Source: Marinobacterium jannaschii DSM 6295 (GTDB lineage Bacteria > Pseudomonadota > Gammaproteobacteria > Pseudomonadales > Balneatricaceae). From it: DNA of 64,000 nucleotides. The notes below the pieces were generated by a model. That model had not been told where the DNA came from, searched no databases, and was given only the letters and a program-made list of their open reading frames with translations. A program made the translations under genes and the position numbers. The stretch covers positions 62,001 to 126,000 of the forward strand of contig NZ_JHVJ01000007.1 of the NCBI RefSeq assembly GCF_000620085.1, written 5' to 3'. Of this stretch, positions 8,890 through 17,592 are shown piece after piece; positions within the stretch are counted from its first letter, which is position 1, and each line of letters begins with the position of its first letter.

Positions 8890-10935
8890 ATGAAGTTACA
8901 GAGCTATATCAACGGCCACTGGGTCGAGGGAAAGGACGACGGCGTCACCGTCTATAACGCGGTGAATGGCGCAACGATCGGCCAGGTCAGCAGCAGCGGC
9001 ATCGACTTTGGCGATGCCGTGGCCTACGCCCGCCAGACCGGCGGCCCGGCATTGCGCCAGCTGACCTTCCATGAGCGCGCTAACCGCCTTAAGGCACTGG
9101 CCAAACACCTGATGGAGAAGAAGGAAGAGTTCTACCGCATCTCCGCCTGGACCGGCGCCACCCGTGGCGACAGCTGGATCGATATCGAGGGCGGTATCGC
9201 CACCCTCTTCACCTACTCCGGCCTGGTACGGCGCGAGCTGCCCAATGAAACCTTCCTGGTCGAAGACGACGCCCAGCGTCTCTCCGCCGAGGGCAGCTTT
9301 ATTGGTCGCCATATCCTGGTGCCACGCGAAGGGGTCGCGGTGCATATCAACGCCTTCAACTTTCCCTGCTGGGGAATGCTGGAGAAGGTTGCCCCCAGCC
9401 TCGCCGCCGGGATGCCGGTGATCGTCAAACCCGCCACCGCCTCCTGCTACCTGGCCGAAGCGATGGTGAAAGAGATTATTGCCTCGAAGATCTTCCCGGA
9501 GGGTGCCATCCAGCTGATCTGCGGCAGCACCGGCGACCTGCTCGACCGCCTCGATGAACAGGATGTGGTGACCTTTACCGGCTCTGCCGCCACCGGCCAG
9601 ACTCTGCGCACCCACCCCAATATCGTGCGCCACTCAATCCCCTTCACCATGGAAGCGGACTCCCTCAACTGCAGCATCCTCGGTGCCGGTGTGGAGCCGG
9701 GTTCAGCCGAGTTCGACCTCTATATCAAAGAGGTTGCCCGCGAGATGACAGTGAAGGCGGGCCAGAAATGTACCGCTATCCGCCGAGCCATCGTGCCGCG
9801 CCAGCGCACCGAGGCGGTATCCGAAGCGCTCAGCGCCCGCTTAGCCAAAACCGTACTGGGTGACCCTGCCGTTGAGGGTGTAAGAATGGGGCCGCTGGTT
9901 GGCCGCGATCAGATGGCCGATGTCTGGCGCAAGCTCGACCAGCTGCAACAGGGCAGCGAATTGGTGCATGGCGGCCAGCAGAACTTTGACGTGCGGGGCG
10001 GCGATGCCGGCAAGGGCGCTTACTTCCCGGCCACTCTGCTCTACTGCGACCGCCCACTGGAAACCGAAACACCCCACGCAGTCGAACCCTTCGGCCCGGT
10101 ATCGACGCTGATGGCCTATGACGATATCGAACAGGCGATCGCCATCGCCCGCATGGGACGCGGCAGTCTGGTCGGCTCACTGGTCACCGCTGACAATCTG
10201 GAAGCACGCAAAGTGGTACTGGGCAGCGCCGCCTACCATGGTCGCCTGCTGGTACTGAATGGCGACTGCGCCAAGGAATCCACCGGCCACGGCTCACCAC
10301 TGCCGACATTGGTGCATGGCGGCCCGGGTCGCGCCGGTGGCGGCGAAGAACTGGGTGGCCTGCGGGCGGTAAAACACTATATGCAGCGCACCGCCATTCA
10401 GGGCCACCCGACCACCCTGACCGCTATCACCTCAGAGTTTAACCCCGGCTCGGAACAGATCCGCAAGGACGTGCATCCGTTCCGCAAATACTTCGAAGAC
10501 CTGGAGATCGGCGAAACCCTGATCAGCCACCGCCGCACCGTTACCGAAGCGGATATCGTCAACTTCGGCTGCATCTCCGGCGACCACTTCTATGCCCACT
10601 TCGATGAGATGGCGGCAAAAGACTCCCTGTTCGGCAAGCGCGTCGCCCACGGCTATTTCGTCATCTCAGCCGCCGCAGGAATGTTTGTCGAACCCAGCCC
10701 CGGCCCGGTACTGGCTAACTACGGCATGGAGAACCTGCGCTTTGTCGAACCGGTCGGCATCGGCGACACCATCCAGGTGCGCCTGACCTGCAAACGTAAG
10801 ATCCGCAAAGACCGCCGCCCCGAAGAGCAGCACAGCACCGGCGTCGTGGTCTGGGACGTGGAAGTCACTAATCAGGAGGGCACCCCGGTGGCGATCTACG
10901 ATATTCTGACGCTGGTGGAAAGGCGCGAGAAATAG
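8890..10935 (+). CDS. paaZ: PaaZ oxepin-CoA hydrolase / semialdehyde dehydrogenase
   Basis: Bifunctional ring-opening enzyme. The C-terminal MaoC-type (R)-hydratase domain hydrolyses oxepin-CoA, and the N-terminal aldehyde dehydrogenase domain oxidises the resulting 3-oxo-5,6-dehydrosuberyl-CoA semialdehyde with NADP. ALDH catalytic Cys is C294 in GQKCTAIRR, with Glu255 in MEADSLN. The hydratase dyad is D565/H570 in GDHFYAH. 681 residues, full length. AAGGA lies 7 nt upstream. A diverged copy of its last 165 bp occurs at 13645-13809. Confidence 0.96.
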   Translation: MKLQSYINGHWVEGKDDGVTVYNAVNGATIGQVSSSGIDFGDAVAYARQTGGPALRQLTFHERANRLKALAKHLMEKKEEFYRISAWTGATRGDSWIDIEGGIATLFTYSGLVRRELPNETFLVEDDAQRLSAEGSFIGRHILVPREGVAVHINAFNFPCWGMLEKVAPSLAAGMPVIVKPATASCYLAEAMVKEIIASKIFPEGAIQLICGSTGDLLDRLDEQDVVTFTGSAATGQTLRTHPNIVRHSIPFTMEADSLNCSILGAGVEPGSAEFDLYIKEVAREMTVKAGQKCTAIRRAIVPRQRTEAVSEALSARLAKTVLGDPAVEGVRMGPLVGRDQMADVWRKLDQLQQGSELVHGGQQNFDVRGGDAGKGAYFPATLLYCDRPLETETPHAVEPFGPVSTLMAYDDIEQAIAIARMGRGSLVGSLVTADNLEARKVVLGSAAYHGRLLVLNGDCAKESTGHGSPLPTLVHGGPGRAGGGEELGGLRAVKHYMQRTAIQGHPTTLTAITSEFNPGSEQIRKDVHPFRKYFEDLEIGETLISHRRTVTEADIVNFGCISGDHFYAHFDEMAAKDSLFGKRVAHGYFVISAAAGMFVEPSPGPVLANYGMENLRFVEPVGIGDTIQVRLTCKRKIRKDRRPEEQHSTGVVVWDVEVTNQEGTPVAIYDILTLVERREK

Positions 10936-10956
10936 CAGGGGCCGGGAGCTGGGAAC

Positions 10957-10995
10957 AAGGGGATTAGCGCTCCAGTCCGGTCGCTAAAGCCCCTT
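10957..10995 (+). terminator. probable paaZ terminator
   Basis: AAGGGG-a-TTAGCG pairs with CGCTAA-ag-CCCCTT across a 13-nt loop, 21 bp after the paaZ stop; a short CGTTT follows. Imperfect stem, modest confidence. Confidence 0.4.
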
Positions 10996-11030
10996 CGTTT
11001 ACCAGGCAAAGCAGTAGCATGATGCAAGGC

Positions 11031-11867
11031 TCAGGCCTGCCACCGCGCCAGATTTAGACCAATAAAATCTTTAACCGACAGTGGTGCCTGGCCTGTAATG
11101 GCTTCTACATTGGCAGTAACACGATCTTCCGAACCCTGTGAGATCGCCACATCCATTGACGCCAGGCCAGCGGCATAATCATCCGGCAGGCCATTGTTGC
11201 GAAAACGCTCAGCCATCTGTTCCGCCGTCAGGCGCTTATGCTCGATAACAGCTCCCAGTTGTTCAGAGAGCTCTGCAGCAACCTCATCGTAGGAGAGCGC
11301 CTGCGGACCGGTCAGGATATAGTCTTTGTTCTCTATTGCCTGAGCCGTTAGCAACGTCGCCGCGCAATTCGCGATATCTTCCGCAGCGATCCAGCCCATA
11401 CGTCCATTTTCGGTGGCAGAAAAGATACTGAATTCGTCCCGGATCGGACTGCAGTGCTGTCCCTCAGAAAGGTTCTGCATAAACCAGGAAGGACGTAGCA
11501 CAGCCCACTGCGGGGCATGGGCTCGCAGCCAGGCATGTACCGCCCCCATCATCGGGCCGCCCTCCTCCAGAGAGGACGCGCTTAATAGCACAAAGCGCTG
11601 AACACCGGCCTTCAGCGCCGCCTCCAGGCCGGGCTGCATGACCCCCAGAGAATCAAAATCATCGGTTGGCGCTACCAGATAGACCGCATCAATACCGGCG
11701 AATGCGGCTGCAAAGCACCCTGGATCTCTCCAGTTAAACAGCACCTGATCCGCTTCCGCAGGGGACCGCGTGGCAATCGCGGGCCGCAGACCCTTACCCC
11801 GCAGTAAACCAGCTACACGACTGCCCGTCTTGCCTGTGCCACCCGTTACAAGAATCCGATTACTCAT
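11031..11867 (-). CDS. NmrA-like NAD(P)-binding oxidoreductase
   Basis: Atypical short-chain dehydrogenase/NmrA-type protein with N-terminal dinucleotide-binding motif VTGGTGKTG (residues 6-14). The family includes azoreductase-like or quinone-sensing proteins; no substrate can be assigned. Start at ATG 11867 because GAGGAG lies 7 nt upstream, giving 278 residues. The ATG overlaps the end of the upstream SnoaL-like gene by 8 bp, so the two are translationally coupled and likely act together. Part of the block bracketed by paaZ 3' copies. Confidence 0.8.
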   Translation of the reverse strand: MSNRILVTGGTGKTGSRVAGLLRGKGLRPAIATRSPAEADQVLFNWRDPGCFAAAFAGIDAVYLVAPTDDFDSLGVMQPGLEAALKAGVQRFVLLSASSLEEGGPMMGAVHAWLRAHAPQWAVLRPSWFMQNLSEGQHCSPIRDEFSIFSATENGRMGWIAAEDIANCAATLLTAQAIENKDYILTGPQALSYDEVAAELSEQLGAVIEHKRLTAEQMAERFRNNGLPDDYAAGLASMDVAISQGSEDRVTANVEAITGQAPLSVKDFIGLNLARWQA

Positions 11868-12321
11868 CGATAAACTCCTCAAAAGTAGTTTTCAGGCACT
11901 CTATACCTCCCGCCGCATCCAACAGGATCAGCGGATTCCAGTAGTCCCGATACTGCGCAATGCGGCCGTTCTTCAGCCGAATAACAGCGATATAGTTCTG
12001 GTCATAGCGGACACCCGTTTCTCGGCCGCTGGCCTTACAGGAAAACTCGATGATAAAGGTCTCCCCATCGGTCGAGGGGTGAGTAACGGAGCTGCCGAAT
12101 GATTCAAAGGCAATCAGGTTACTGGCTTTCGCTAGATAGCGGGCCAGGGTATCACGACCGCGTATTTCCGTGACCGACCCCGCCGGTGAAAAAGGAAACT
12201 GAAAGACGATATCGTCGGCACACATCGCTATGAAGTCATCGCCCGCCTCTGCGATAATCGCATCGCCCAGCGCCCCGCGAAGCTTGGCGCCAAAACTTTC
12301 TATTGTTTTGTTCTTAGACAT
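11860..12321 (-). CDS. SnoaL/NTF2-like protein
   Basis: Small cone-shaped NTF2-like fold protein (153 residues) of the SnoaL/ketosteroid-isomerase group. Visible features are DFIAMCADDIVFQFPF, then a stretch ending in RYDQNYIAVIRLKNGRIAQYR, where YRDYWNPL is a typical C-terminal motif. Start at 12321 has AGGAG 7 nt upstream; further in-frame codons upstream do not look like this family. It overlaps the NmrA-like gene by 8 bp. Such NmrA/SnoaL pairs are often controlled by TetR or LysR regulators; the biochemical role is unknown. Confidence 0.75.
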   Translation of the reverse strand: MSKNKTIESFGAKLRGALGDAIIAEAGDDFIAMCADDIVFQFPFSPAGSVTEIRGRDTLARYLAKASNLIAFESFGSSVTHPSTDGETFIIEFSCKASGRETGVRYDQNYIAVIRLKNGRIAQYRDYWNPLILLDAAGGIECLKTTFEEFIDE

Positions 12322-12394
12322 AGCTAACTCCTGATTTTTGTGACTGAGTCGATCAACATCTGCAGATGTTGTCGGATATGAAATGTCCGGGCCT

Positions 12395-12856
12395 TCAGCT
12401 ATCGCGATTGATCTGCATAACGGCCACCCCGGCAAAAACCAGCAACATGCCCAGAATGCGTTTCAGGTCCACAGACTTTTGACTAAAGCCCAGCAAACCG
12501 TAGTGGTCCAGCAGCAAGGCCATCACCATCTGCCCGGCAATAACCGAGGTGATAAAACTGGCGGCTCCCAAACGAGGGGCAACCAGCATAGTGACAATCA
12601 CATAGACAACGCCGACTAAGCCGGAAAGCCAGGCCCAGGGAGGTGCCGATAGCAGCGATGCAGCCGAAGGCGCACCCGGCCGGATAACAGCAGCAAACAC
12701 CGCAAGGCAGACAAATGAACCCATAAAGGAAAAAACGGTTGCCCATACCGGATGGCCGATGCTTCGGCTCAGGGTTGCATTCATTCCGGCATGAATTGGA
12801 ATCAGCGTGCCACAGACAACTGCAATGGAGATTAAGGGCGTCAGAAAATATGGCAT
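12395..12856 (-). CDS. DUF606/YdcZ-type DMT transporter
   Basis: Small inner-membrane protein of about 153 residues with five likely membrane helices (starting LISIAVVCGTLIPIHAGMNA, ending LGMLLVFAGVAVM). This matches the YdcZ (DUF606) branch of the drug/metabolite transporter superfamily, which functions as paired or single small exporters. Start 12856 has CGGAG 7 nt upstream. It is transcribed divergently from the TetR gene, which probably represses it. Confidence 0.8.
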   Translation of the reverse strand: MPYFLTPLISIAVVCGTLIPIHAGMNATLSRSIGHPVWATVFSFMGSFVCLAVFAAVIRPGAPSAASLLSAPPWAWLSGLVGVVYVIVTMLVAPRLGAASFITSVIAGQMVMALLLDHYGLLGFSQKSVDLKRILGMLLVFAGVAVMQINRDS

Positions 12857-12907
12857 TTGGCGACTCCGGTTAGTTGCAGCGATTGCATAAAGCATGGAAC
12901 AATACAT

Positions 12908-12925
12908 CGGAACGAAACCGTTCCG
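12908..12925. promoter_or_regulatory. candidate TetR operator
   Basis: CGGAACG-aaac-CGTTCCG, a dyad with 7-bp arms, lies in the 96-bp space between the divergent exporter and TetR starts. Further GGAAC/GTTCC half sites occur at the TetR 5' end. The position fits autorepression and control of the exporter. Confidence 0.55.
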
Positions 12926-12952
12926 TCGAAACTAAATATAAGAGGCACTACG

Positions 12953-13570
12953 ATGAAACGCAACTGTTCCGACGAAAAAACTGTTCCTGCAAAACGCCGT
13001 CCCAGTGGCGCTGCTGTTCTACAGACCTCGGTGACCGATGCGCTTCACCGGGCACTTTTCGAGGAATGGGCTGAAACAGGTTACGCGGCATTGCGTATGG
13101 AGCGCATCGCCTCCCGCGCCGGGGTTGGCAAGGCGGCGCTGTACCGGCGCTGGAAGTCAAAACGGGAGCTGGCATTTGAAGCCGTCAACAGCTCCGCCAT
13201 CGCACTGACATCGATTCCCGATACCGGCAATTTCAAAGACGATATCCGCGCAATCATGCGTCACCTGGCCGCCACCCTACGCCATCCGCTCATCCGCCGT
13301 ATCCTTCCCGACCTCCATGCCGAGCGCGCGCGATCCGATGAACTCGCCGAGTTACTTGAGCAAGTGAGCAAAGAACGCCGCAACCAGGCGCTGGCGATAC
13401 TACAGAGGGCCTTGCGGCGTGGTGAGCTTGATGAACAGACCGATCCGGAACTGGCACTTGATATGCTCATCGCCCCCCTCTACTGGGGCATCGTGATTCA
13501 GCGCCGCACTATGACCTACAAAGACGTTGATCAGCTGGCAGATCAAATAGCTTCAATCTGGTGTCGTTAG
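12953..13570 (+). CDS. TetR/AcrR family regulator
   Basis: One-component repressor. The N-terminal helix-turn-helix is ALRMERIASRAGVGKAALYR, followed by a helical ligand domain of the TetR C-terminal type. Start at ATG 12953 after AGAGG gives 205 residues; the longer open frame upstream runs through the shared promoter and is not credible. Divergent from the DUF606 exporter, with a dyad between them. The inducer is unknown. Confidence 0.85.
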   Translation: MKRNCSDEKTVPAKRRPSGAAVLQTSVTDALHRALFEEWAETGYAALRMERIASRAGVGKAALYRRWKSKRELAFEAVNSSAIALTSIPDTGNFKDDIRAIMRHLAATLRHPLIRRILPDLHAERARSDELAELLEQVSKERRNQALAILQRALRRGELDEQTDPELALDMLIAPLYWGIVIQRRTMTYKDVDQLADQIASIWCR

Positions 13571-13644
13571 TAGCCGCGTAAATTTGTACCTACAGCGGTG
13601 GTAATAAACTGAGCGGCTCCCGGATGTCTGGGATATACAACGGG

Positions 13645-13809
13645 TATCAGGTACGACTGTCCTGCAAACGCAAGATCCGCAAAGACCGCCGCCCGGAAGA
13701 GGATCACGACACCGGCGTAGTGGTCTGGGATGTGGAAGTCACTCATCAGGAAGGCACCCTGCTGGCGATCTACGATATTCTGACTCTGGTGGAAAGGCGC
13801 GAGGAGTAA
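13645..13809 (+). pseudogene. remnant: last 165 bp of a second paaZ
   Basis: Codons here match the final 55 codons of paaZ (10771-10935, stop included), with 22 mismatches in 165 by my count (about 87%). Shared segments include [13 protein letters not shown] and [11 protein letters not shown]. Similarity stops abruptly at 13645. An ATG at 13624 opens the frame, but the codons before 13645 do not match paaZ. A 3' stub, not a working gene. Confidence 0.85.
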
Positions 13810-13926
13810 CGGTGTCGTCAAACGCTGCGCCAGGGCTTCAGTCCCCGGTGCGCATTGAATCCTGAAATAGATCGGAGGCAGCCCACAAAAACCTGCGGGC
13901 TTGCCTCCCGATACCCGGCTTTACAG

Positions 13927-14862
13927 CTAGCTGTTGAGGGTCGCCAGCAACCGATCCCGCCCGCTATCGCTGACATAATCCAGGAATGTCTGGGCGACAA
14001 CGGAAAGACTCTTGGATTTCAGATGCACCAGATACCAGGTGGGGGTTATCGGTAACTGCTGCACATCCAGCTCTGCCAGCCCGGTGCGTCCACCAAAGGT
14101 CAGGGTGTGGCTGGAGAGGATAGAAACGCCAAGCCCTGATATCACCGCATGTTTAATCGCCTCGTTACTCTCGATCGTCATCCGTACATTCAGCGCAACC
14201 TCACAGCCGGTCATATGCTGCTCGATCGCATGGCGGGTACCGGACCCGTTCTCACGCATCAGAAAAGGCTCGTTGGCAAATATCTGCAATGGGATCCTCT
14301 TCTCCCCGGCCAGCGGATGATGCTCCGGGGCGATCGCCACTAAGGGGTTTGGCAGGAAGTTATGGGCCTGAAGGGCATGATCATCGGGCGGATGACTGAA
14401 TACGTACAGATCATCTTCACCGGTCTCCAGACGGTCGATAATCTGCTGACGGTTACCCACCTTAAAATCGATATCAATCGCCGGATAGAGCTTGCAGAAC
14501 TCACCCAGCAAGTGGGGAATAAAGTACTTGGCGGTGGTGACCACGGCCAGTTTCAGCGTACCGGCTTTCATACCCTTAAGGTCAGACAGGGTCATATCCA
14601 GCCGCTCAAAGCTCTGTAACACCTCTCGGGCCGTCGCAACGACCGCAAGACCCGCTTCGGTAAAAACCAGCTTACGACCGACCTGATCATACAGGCGTGC
14701 ATTGACGGCGCTTGCCAGCTTCTTCAACTGCATCGACACGGTCGGTTGTGTCAGATGCAATGCCTCAGCAGCGGCGGTGATGGAGCCCTGCTGGTGAACC
14801 GCCAGCAGGATCTCCAGCTGGCGCACCGTACCGATATGCGCGTGCAAACGAGATGGGTTCAT
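13927..14862 (-). CDS. LysR-family regulator (CbbR/CmpR-like)
   Basis: LysR-type activator/repressor of 311 residues. The N-terminal winged helix is QLEILLAVHQQGSITAAAEA and on to LTQPTVSMQLKKL. The effector domain includes KLAVVTTAKYFIPHLLGEFC, a stretch characteristic of the CbbR/CmpR/RbcR group that senses carbon status in autotrophs. It is divergent from a bicarbonate transporter, which fits a role in inorganic-carbon uptake. TTTTATCTAT repeats in the shared promoter are likely binding sites. Confidence 0.88.
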   Translation of the reverse strand: MNPSRLHAHIGTVRQLEILLAVHQQGSITAAAEALHLTQPTVSMQLKKLASAVNARLYDQVGRKLVFTEAGLAVVATAREVLQSFERLDMTLSDLKGMKAGTLKLAVVTTAKYFIPHLLGEFCKLYPAIDIDFKVGNRQQIIDRLETGEDDLYVFSHPPDDHALQAHNFLPNPLVAIAPEHHPLAGEKRIPLQIFANEPFLMRENGSGTRHAIEQHMTGCEVALNVRMTIESNEAIKHAVISGLGVSILSSHTLTFGGRTGLAELDVQQLPITPTWYLVHLKSKSLSVVAQTFLDYVSDSGRDRLLATLNS

Positions 14863-14868
14863 AGCTAT

Positions 14869-14916
14869 ATAGACTTTTATCTATGTAAAAAATAAATAAT
14901 ATCGATTTTTATCTAT
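14869..14916. promoter_or_regulatory. LysR-type operator pair
   Basis: ATAGAcTTTTATCTAT (14869-14884, arms ATAGA/TCTAT) and ATCGATTTTTATCTAT (14901-14916) repeat with 32-bp spacing between the divergent LysR and transporter genes. Spacing of about three helix turns and a T-N11-A-like arrangement suit LysR tetramer binding. Confidence 0.55.
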
Positions 14917-14975
14917 TTATTAAACACTTCAGAATCTCCCGCAATCTGGAGATCCTCTAAAGGAGTGAAAAGAAA

Positions 14976-15179
14976 ATGGGTAACAGAACACTGGCATTTG
15001 AAATTGCAGTCTCGCTTTGTTTGATGGCGATGGGCTGGGTACTGGTTCAGCAGGGCCTGCCGGGATATGGACTGGTTGTTGTGGCGGCGATCCTGCTGGG
15101 ATTGTCCTTTGCAACCCGGCAATGGATCGCCCAGCCAGCAAAAGTTAAAGTGCTATCCGATCACCGGGGTGGCCACTAA
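14976..15179 (+). CDS. small two-helix membrane protein upstream of sbtA
   Basis: 67-residue protein with two predicted membrane helices (about 8-26 and 29-46) and a short basic tail. AAGGAG lies 9 nt upstream, and its TAA shares one base with the transporter's ATG, so it is real and tightly coupled. I do not recognise a named family. In cyanobacteria SbtA is controlled by the PII-like SbtB, which this is not; it may be a membrane accessory subunit. Confidence 0.7.
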   Translation: MGNRTLAFEIAVSLCLMAMGWVLVQQGLPGYGLVVVAAILLGLSFATRQWIAQPAKVKVLSDHRGGH

Positions 15180-16108
15180 TGCAGCTCGACGTGGTGGTAG
15201 GGTTCTTCCTGCTGGGGATGGTCGCTCAACTGCTGAAGGCACCGATCCGGATGCCGAAAGGGTTGTACCAATCGCTCACCCTGTTTTTGCTGATCGCCAT
15301 CGGCCTTAAGGGCGGCGTGGCGCTCAACAGCCATGCCTCTGGTGACCTGCTGATCCAGGCGGTGGCGGTTATCGCCTTTGGCCTGGCCCTGCCGCTGATC
15401 GCTTTCCCGATCCTGTATAAAATCGGCGGCCTCTCCCGTATCGATTCCGCATCGGTGGCAGCCCACTATGGATCGGTCAGCGTGGCAACCTTCGCCGTGG
15501 CCGTCGCAGTATTAGAAGCCAATCAGATCGACTACGAACCCTACTTCCCCCTCTTCGTGGCGCTGCTGGAAGTACCGGCCATCGCCGTGGGCCTCTGGCT
15601 GGCGCGCGATCGCAACCAGACCCTCGATCTTAAAAAGACCGCCCATGAGATCTTCCTTAACCAGGGCGTGCTGTTACTGGTCGGCGGGCTGCTGATCGGC
15701 TGGTGGGCCGGTGCCCGCGCCGACACAATACTGCCTTTCTTCGGCACCCTGTTTCATGGCGTGCTGGCGCTGTTCCTGCTGGAGATGGGTCGCATCGCCG
15801 CCTCCCAACTGGGTGTATTGCGCAGCTGCGGCTCATTTATCGCCAGCTTCGGTGTCCTGATGCCACTCCTCGGCGCAGCCTTGGGCGCACTGCTGGCGCA
15901 GCTGCTGGAACTATCCAGCGGCGGCGTCATCTTGCTGGCAACCCTCGGCGGCAGCGCCTCCTATATCGCAGTACCGGCAGCGATGGCCGTCGCACTGCCG
16001 AAAGCCAACCAAAGCCTGTCGATTACAGCCGCCCTCGCCATCAGCTTCCCGTTTAATATTCTGGTGGCGATTCCGCTGTACAGCGTATTGATAGGACAGG
16101 GTTACTAA
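15179..16108 (+). CDS. sbtA: SbtA-type sodium-dependent bicarbonate transporter
   Basis: Inner-membrane permease of about 309 residues with ten hydrophobic segments in two inverted halves, matching the SbtA (DUF897) family. Recognisable stretches are LLKAPIRMPKGLYQSLTLFL, AHYGSVSVATFAVAVA and GGSASYIAVPAAMAVALP. Family members import bicarbonate with sodium. In a heterotroph it may supply bicarbonate for carboxylases. It is coupled to the small membrane protein upstream and divergent from a CbbR-like LysR, and ends before a clear terminator. Confidence 0.88.
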   Translation: MQLDVVVGFFLLGMVAQLLKAPIRMPKGLYQSLTLFLLIAIGLKGGVALNSHASGDLLIQAVAVIAFGLALPLIAFPILYKIGGLSRIDSASVAAHYGSVSVATFAVAVAVLEANQIDYEPYFPLFVALLEVPAIAVGLWLARDRNQTLDLKKTAHEIFLNQGVLLLVGGLLIGWWAGARADTILPFFGTLFHGVLALFLLEMGRIAASQLGVLRSCGSFIASFGVLMPLLGAALGALLAQLLELSSGGVILLATLGGSASYIAVPAAMAVALPKANQSLSITAALAISFPFNILVAIPLYSVLIGQGY

Positions 16109-16168
16109 GCGGGGGATTAAAACTCTGGTTAGCACCTTGTATCAAATCAGAAGGTCTCACAAGGCAAT

Positions 16169-16201
16169 AAAAAGACCCCGGCACGAAGCTGGGGTCTTTT
16201 T
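16169..16201 (+). terminator. intrinsic terminator of the sbtA unit
   Basis: AAAAAGACCCC and GGGGTCTTTTT form an 11-bp stem with an 11-nt loop; the right arm ends in a T-run. It lies 60 bp after the sbtA stop. Confidence 0.85.
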
Positions 16202-16306
16202 ATTGGTGTCGCTGGCCGGGAAGGCAGCCCGCTGGTGGTCTACCCTATTCCGGCCCAGAAGAGAGGTGGGGCTGTGGCAGGTAAATACCATCACTGTACG
16301 AACTTG

Positions 16307-16627
16307 CTATGAACTGGAAACCAAAACAACAGCGATGCCATATGTAAACTGAGATAAAATCACAACAACAAGAAAGCTGCCAATGACATAGTTAGGCACT
16401 ACATTTTTCAGCATATACCAAGAAATTGATATCTGAGCTAGTGCTTGCACAACCGCAATACCAATAAAATGCCGCAAACTCCACAGAGTAACCTCGAGTT
16501 CCGGCATAGATGTTCTGTATGTAATAACAAAAGGGAAAATACTTAATATACAAACAGCTGAAAATATCCCCTTTTTCTTCCAGGCAGCTAAATCTTTTGA
16601 CAATAGATTTTGTTTAATATTATTCAA
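16307..16627 (-). CDS. small hypothetical membrane protein (TTG start)
   Basis: 106-residue protein with three hydrophobic helices (GIFSAVCILSIFPFVITY, FIGIAVVQALAQISISWYML, YVIGSFLVVVILSQFTYGI). Base composition is AT-rich compared with the catabolic genes around it. It begins with TTG at 16627 preceded by GGGAGG. No family recognised. The first 17 codons and the upstream region recur, decayed, at 18572-18660, so this gene was duplicated with the leader repeat. It may be mobile cargo. Confidence 0.6.
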   Translation of the reverse strand: MNNIKQNLLSKDLAAWKKKGIFSAVCILSIFPFVITYRTSMPELEVTLWSLRHFIGIAVVQALAQISISWYMLKNVVPNYVIGSFLVVVILSQFTYGIAVVLVSSS

Positions 16628-16668
16628 ATTTCCTCCCTGAAAATAGCATCTGCTCGCAGCCGGCGCAG

Positions 16669-16776
16669 CTCACCTGAACTCCTCCATGAGTTTCAATATC
16701 GCAGCCAATCCCTAGCTGCCGGAATTCACTTTAGATCAGTCAACTCCATCTGTAAGTTTTGGTGGGTGTCCTTTTT
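16669..16776 (-). repeat. RAYT leader repeat, copy A
   Basis: About 105-bp unit found six times between 16.67 and 19.04 kb. Read on the minus strand it begins at AAAAAGGACACCCACCAAAA and ends at the start codon position of a transposase head. Copy A is the most diverged, with its start codon mutated (GTG-like). After an 8-codon head it joins the upstream region of the small membrane protein. Confidence 0.75.
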
Positions 16777-16801
16777 CTAACCGTTGTTTTCTAGTTGCTG
16801 C

Positions 16802-17527
16802 CTAGAGTCGAAGATCGAGTGGAAACCAAATCTCGCCACGTGAATACAATTCGCCCTCTTTCGACAGCACTATGCCATTTCTAAGCCATAGATATGATGA
16901 GTTGCCTTCGGACACATCGAAATCCATCGCAAATATTGGAAATCCCAGTGCCATTCGAACATTTACTCGTTTTTTTGCTTCAAACGAGATATCTAGCTGC
17001 AACTCCTGATTGAGTAAAGAAACCACTTTGATGCTCTTATACGACTCAATATTGCGCAGCCAATCCAGCAACAGCTCATCCTGAATTAACTCAAAGATGA
17101 AATACTCTTCAGTCTCTACATCACCTAAGGTGACTTGGCAAGGAACAAGGAGGTTTCGGTCATTCGACACAAACCGAAGAGTTCCTTCTACTCTATCAGC
17201 AACAAACCAACCTTTAAGCTCTTGAGAAACGCGTCGATCTTCGATCATTGAGCTAATAACGATTGACCCTTGAATATTTTGAGCATGAATAATTCCGTGA
17301 CAATCTCGGCATAAAAGAAGGCATTTATCAACCTCTTCAATCTGTTCGGCAGAAATTGATCTTTTCATCAATACCGTGTAGTCGGAACACTTTTGCTCTG
17401 GTTCTACATGGTGAAACTCAAACATCCGGTTGAAAGTTCCATATCGAGCAACCATCTCTTCAACCGACTTGCCACAGTGTGAACAGCGGTCTCCTCGATA
17501 TTTATACAGCTGTGCTCTATTAGCCAT
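16802..17527 (-). CDS. HNH endonuclease family protein
   Basis: 241-residue protein with an N-terminal HNH nuclease module: zinc-type CSHCG near residue 15, FEFHHVEPEQKCSDY with the catalytic His, and CRDCHGIIHAQN completing it. The C-terminal ~150 residues are rich in beta-strand-like sequence and unrecognised. Start ATG 17527 has GAGGT 7 nt upstream. The gene sits inside the repeat array between leader copy A and transposase head B, with GGACACCC tips in inverted orientation on both sides. Its AT-rich codon use is unlike the neighbouring catabolic genes. It may be defence or mobile cargo; the function is not established. Confidence 0.8.
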   Translation of the reverse strand: MANRAQLYKYRGDRCSHCGKSVEEMVARYGTFNRMFEFHHVEPEQKCSDYTVLMKRSISAEQIEEVDKCLLLCRDCHGIIHAQNIQGSIVISSMIEDRRVSQELKGWFVADRVEGTLRFVSNDRNLLVPCQVTLGDVETEEYFIFELIQDELLLDWLRNIESYKSIKVVSLLNQELQLDISFEAKKRVNVRMALGFPIFAMDFDVSEGNSSYLWLRNGIVLSKEGELYSRGEIWFPLDLRL

Positions 17528-17575
17528 ATTGATTACCTCACGCCCCCATTTTCGACTGGCTTGGCGAGTACTTTA

Positions 17576-17589
17576 GGACACCCATCAAA
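17576..17589 (+). repeat. inverted copy of the leader tip
   Basis: GGACACCCATCAAA, in the orientation opposite to all six leaders. With TTTTGGTGGGTGTCC at 16757-16771 it forms an inverted pair around the HNH gene (13 of 14 bases match). Confidence 0.6.
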
Positions 17590-17592
17590 TTC

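Noticed and set aside
13624-13809. An independent 61-residue gene
   Set aside because: It is a 3' stub of paaZ with a chance upstream ATG and no ribosome site.
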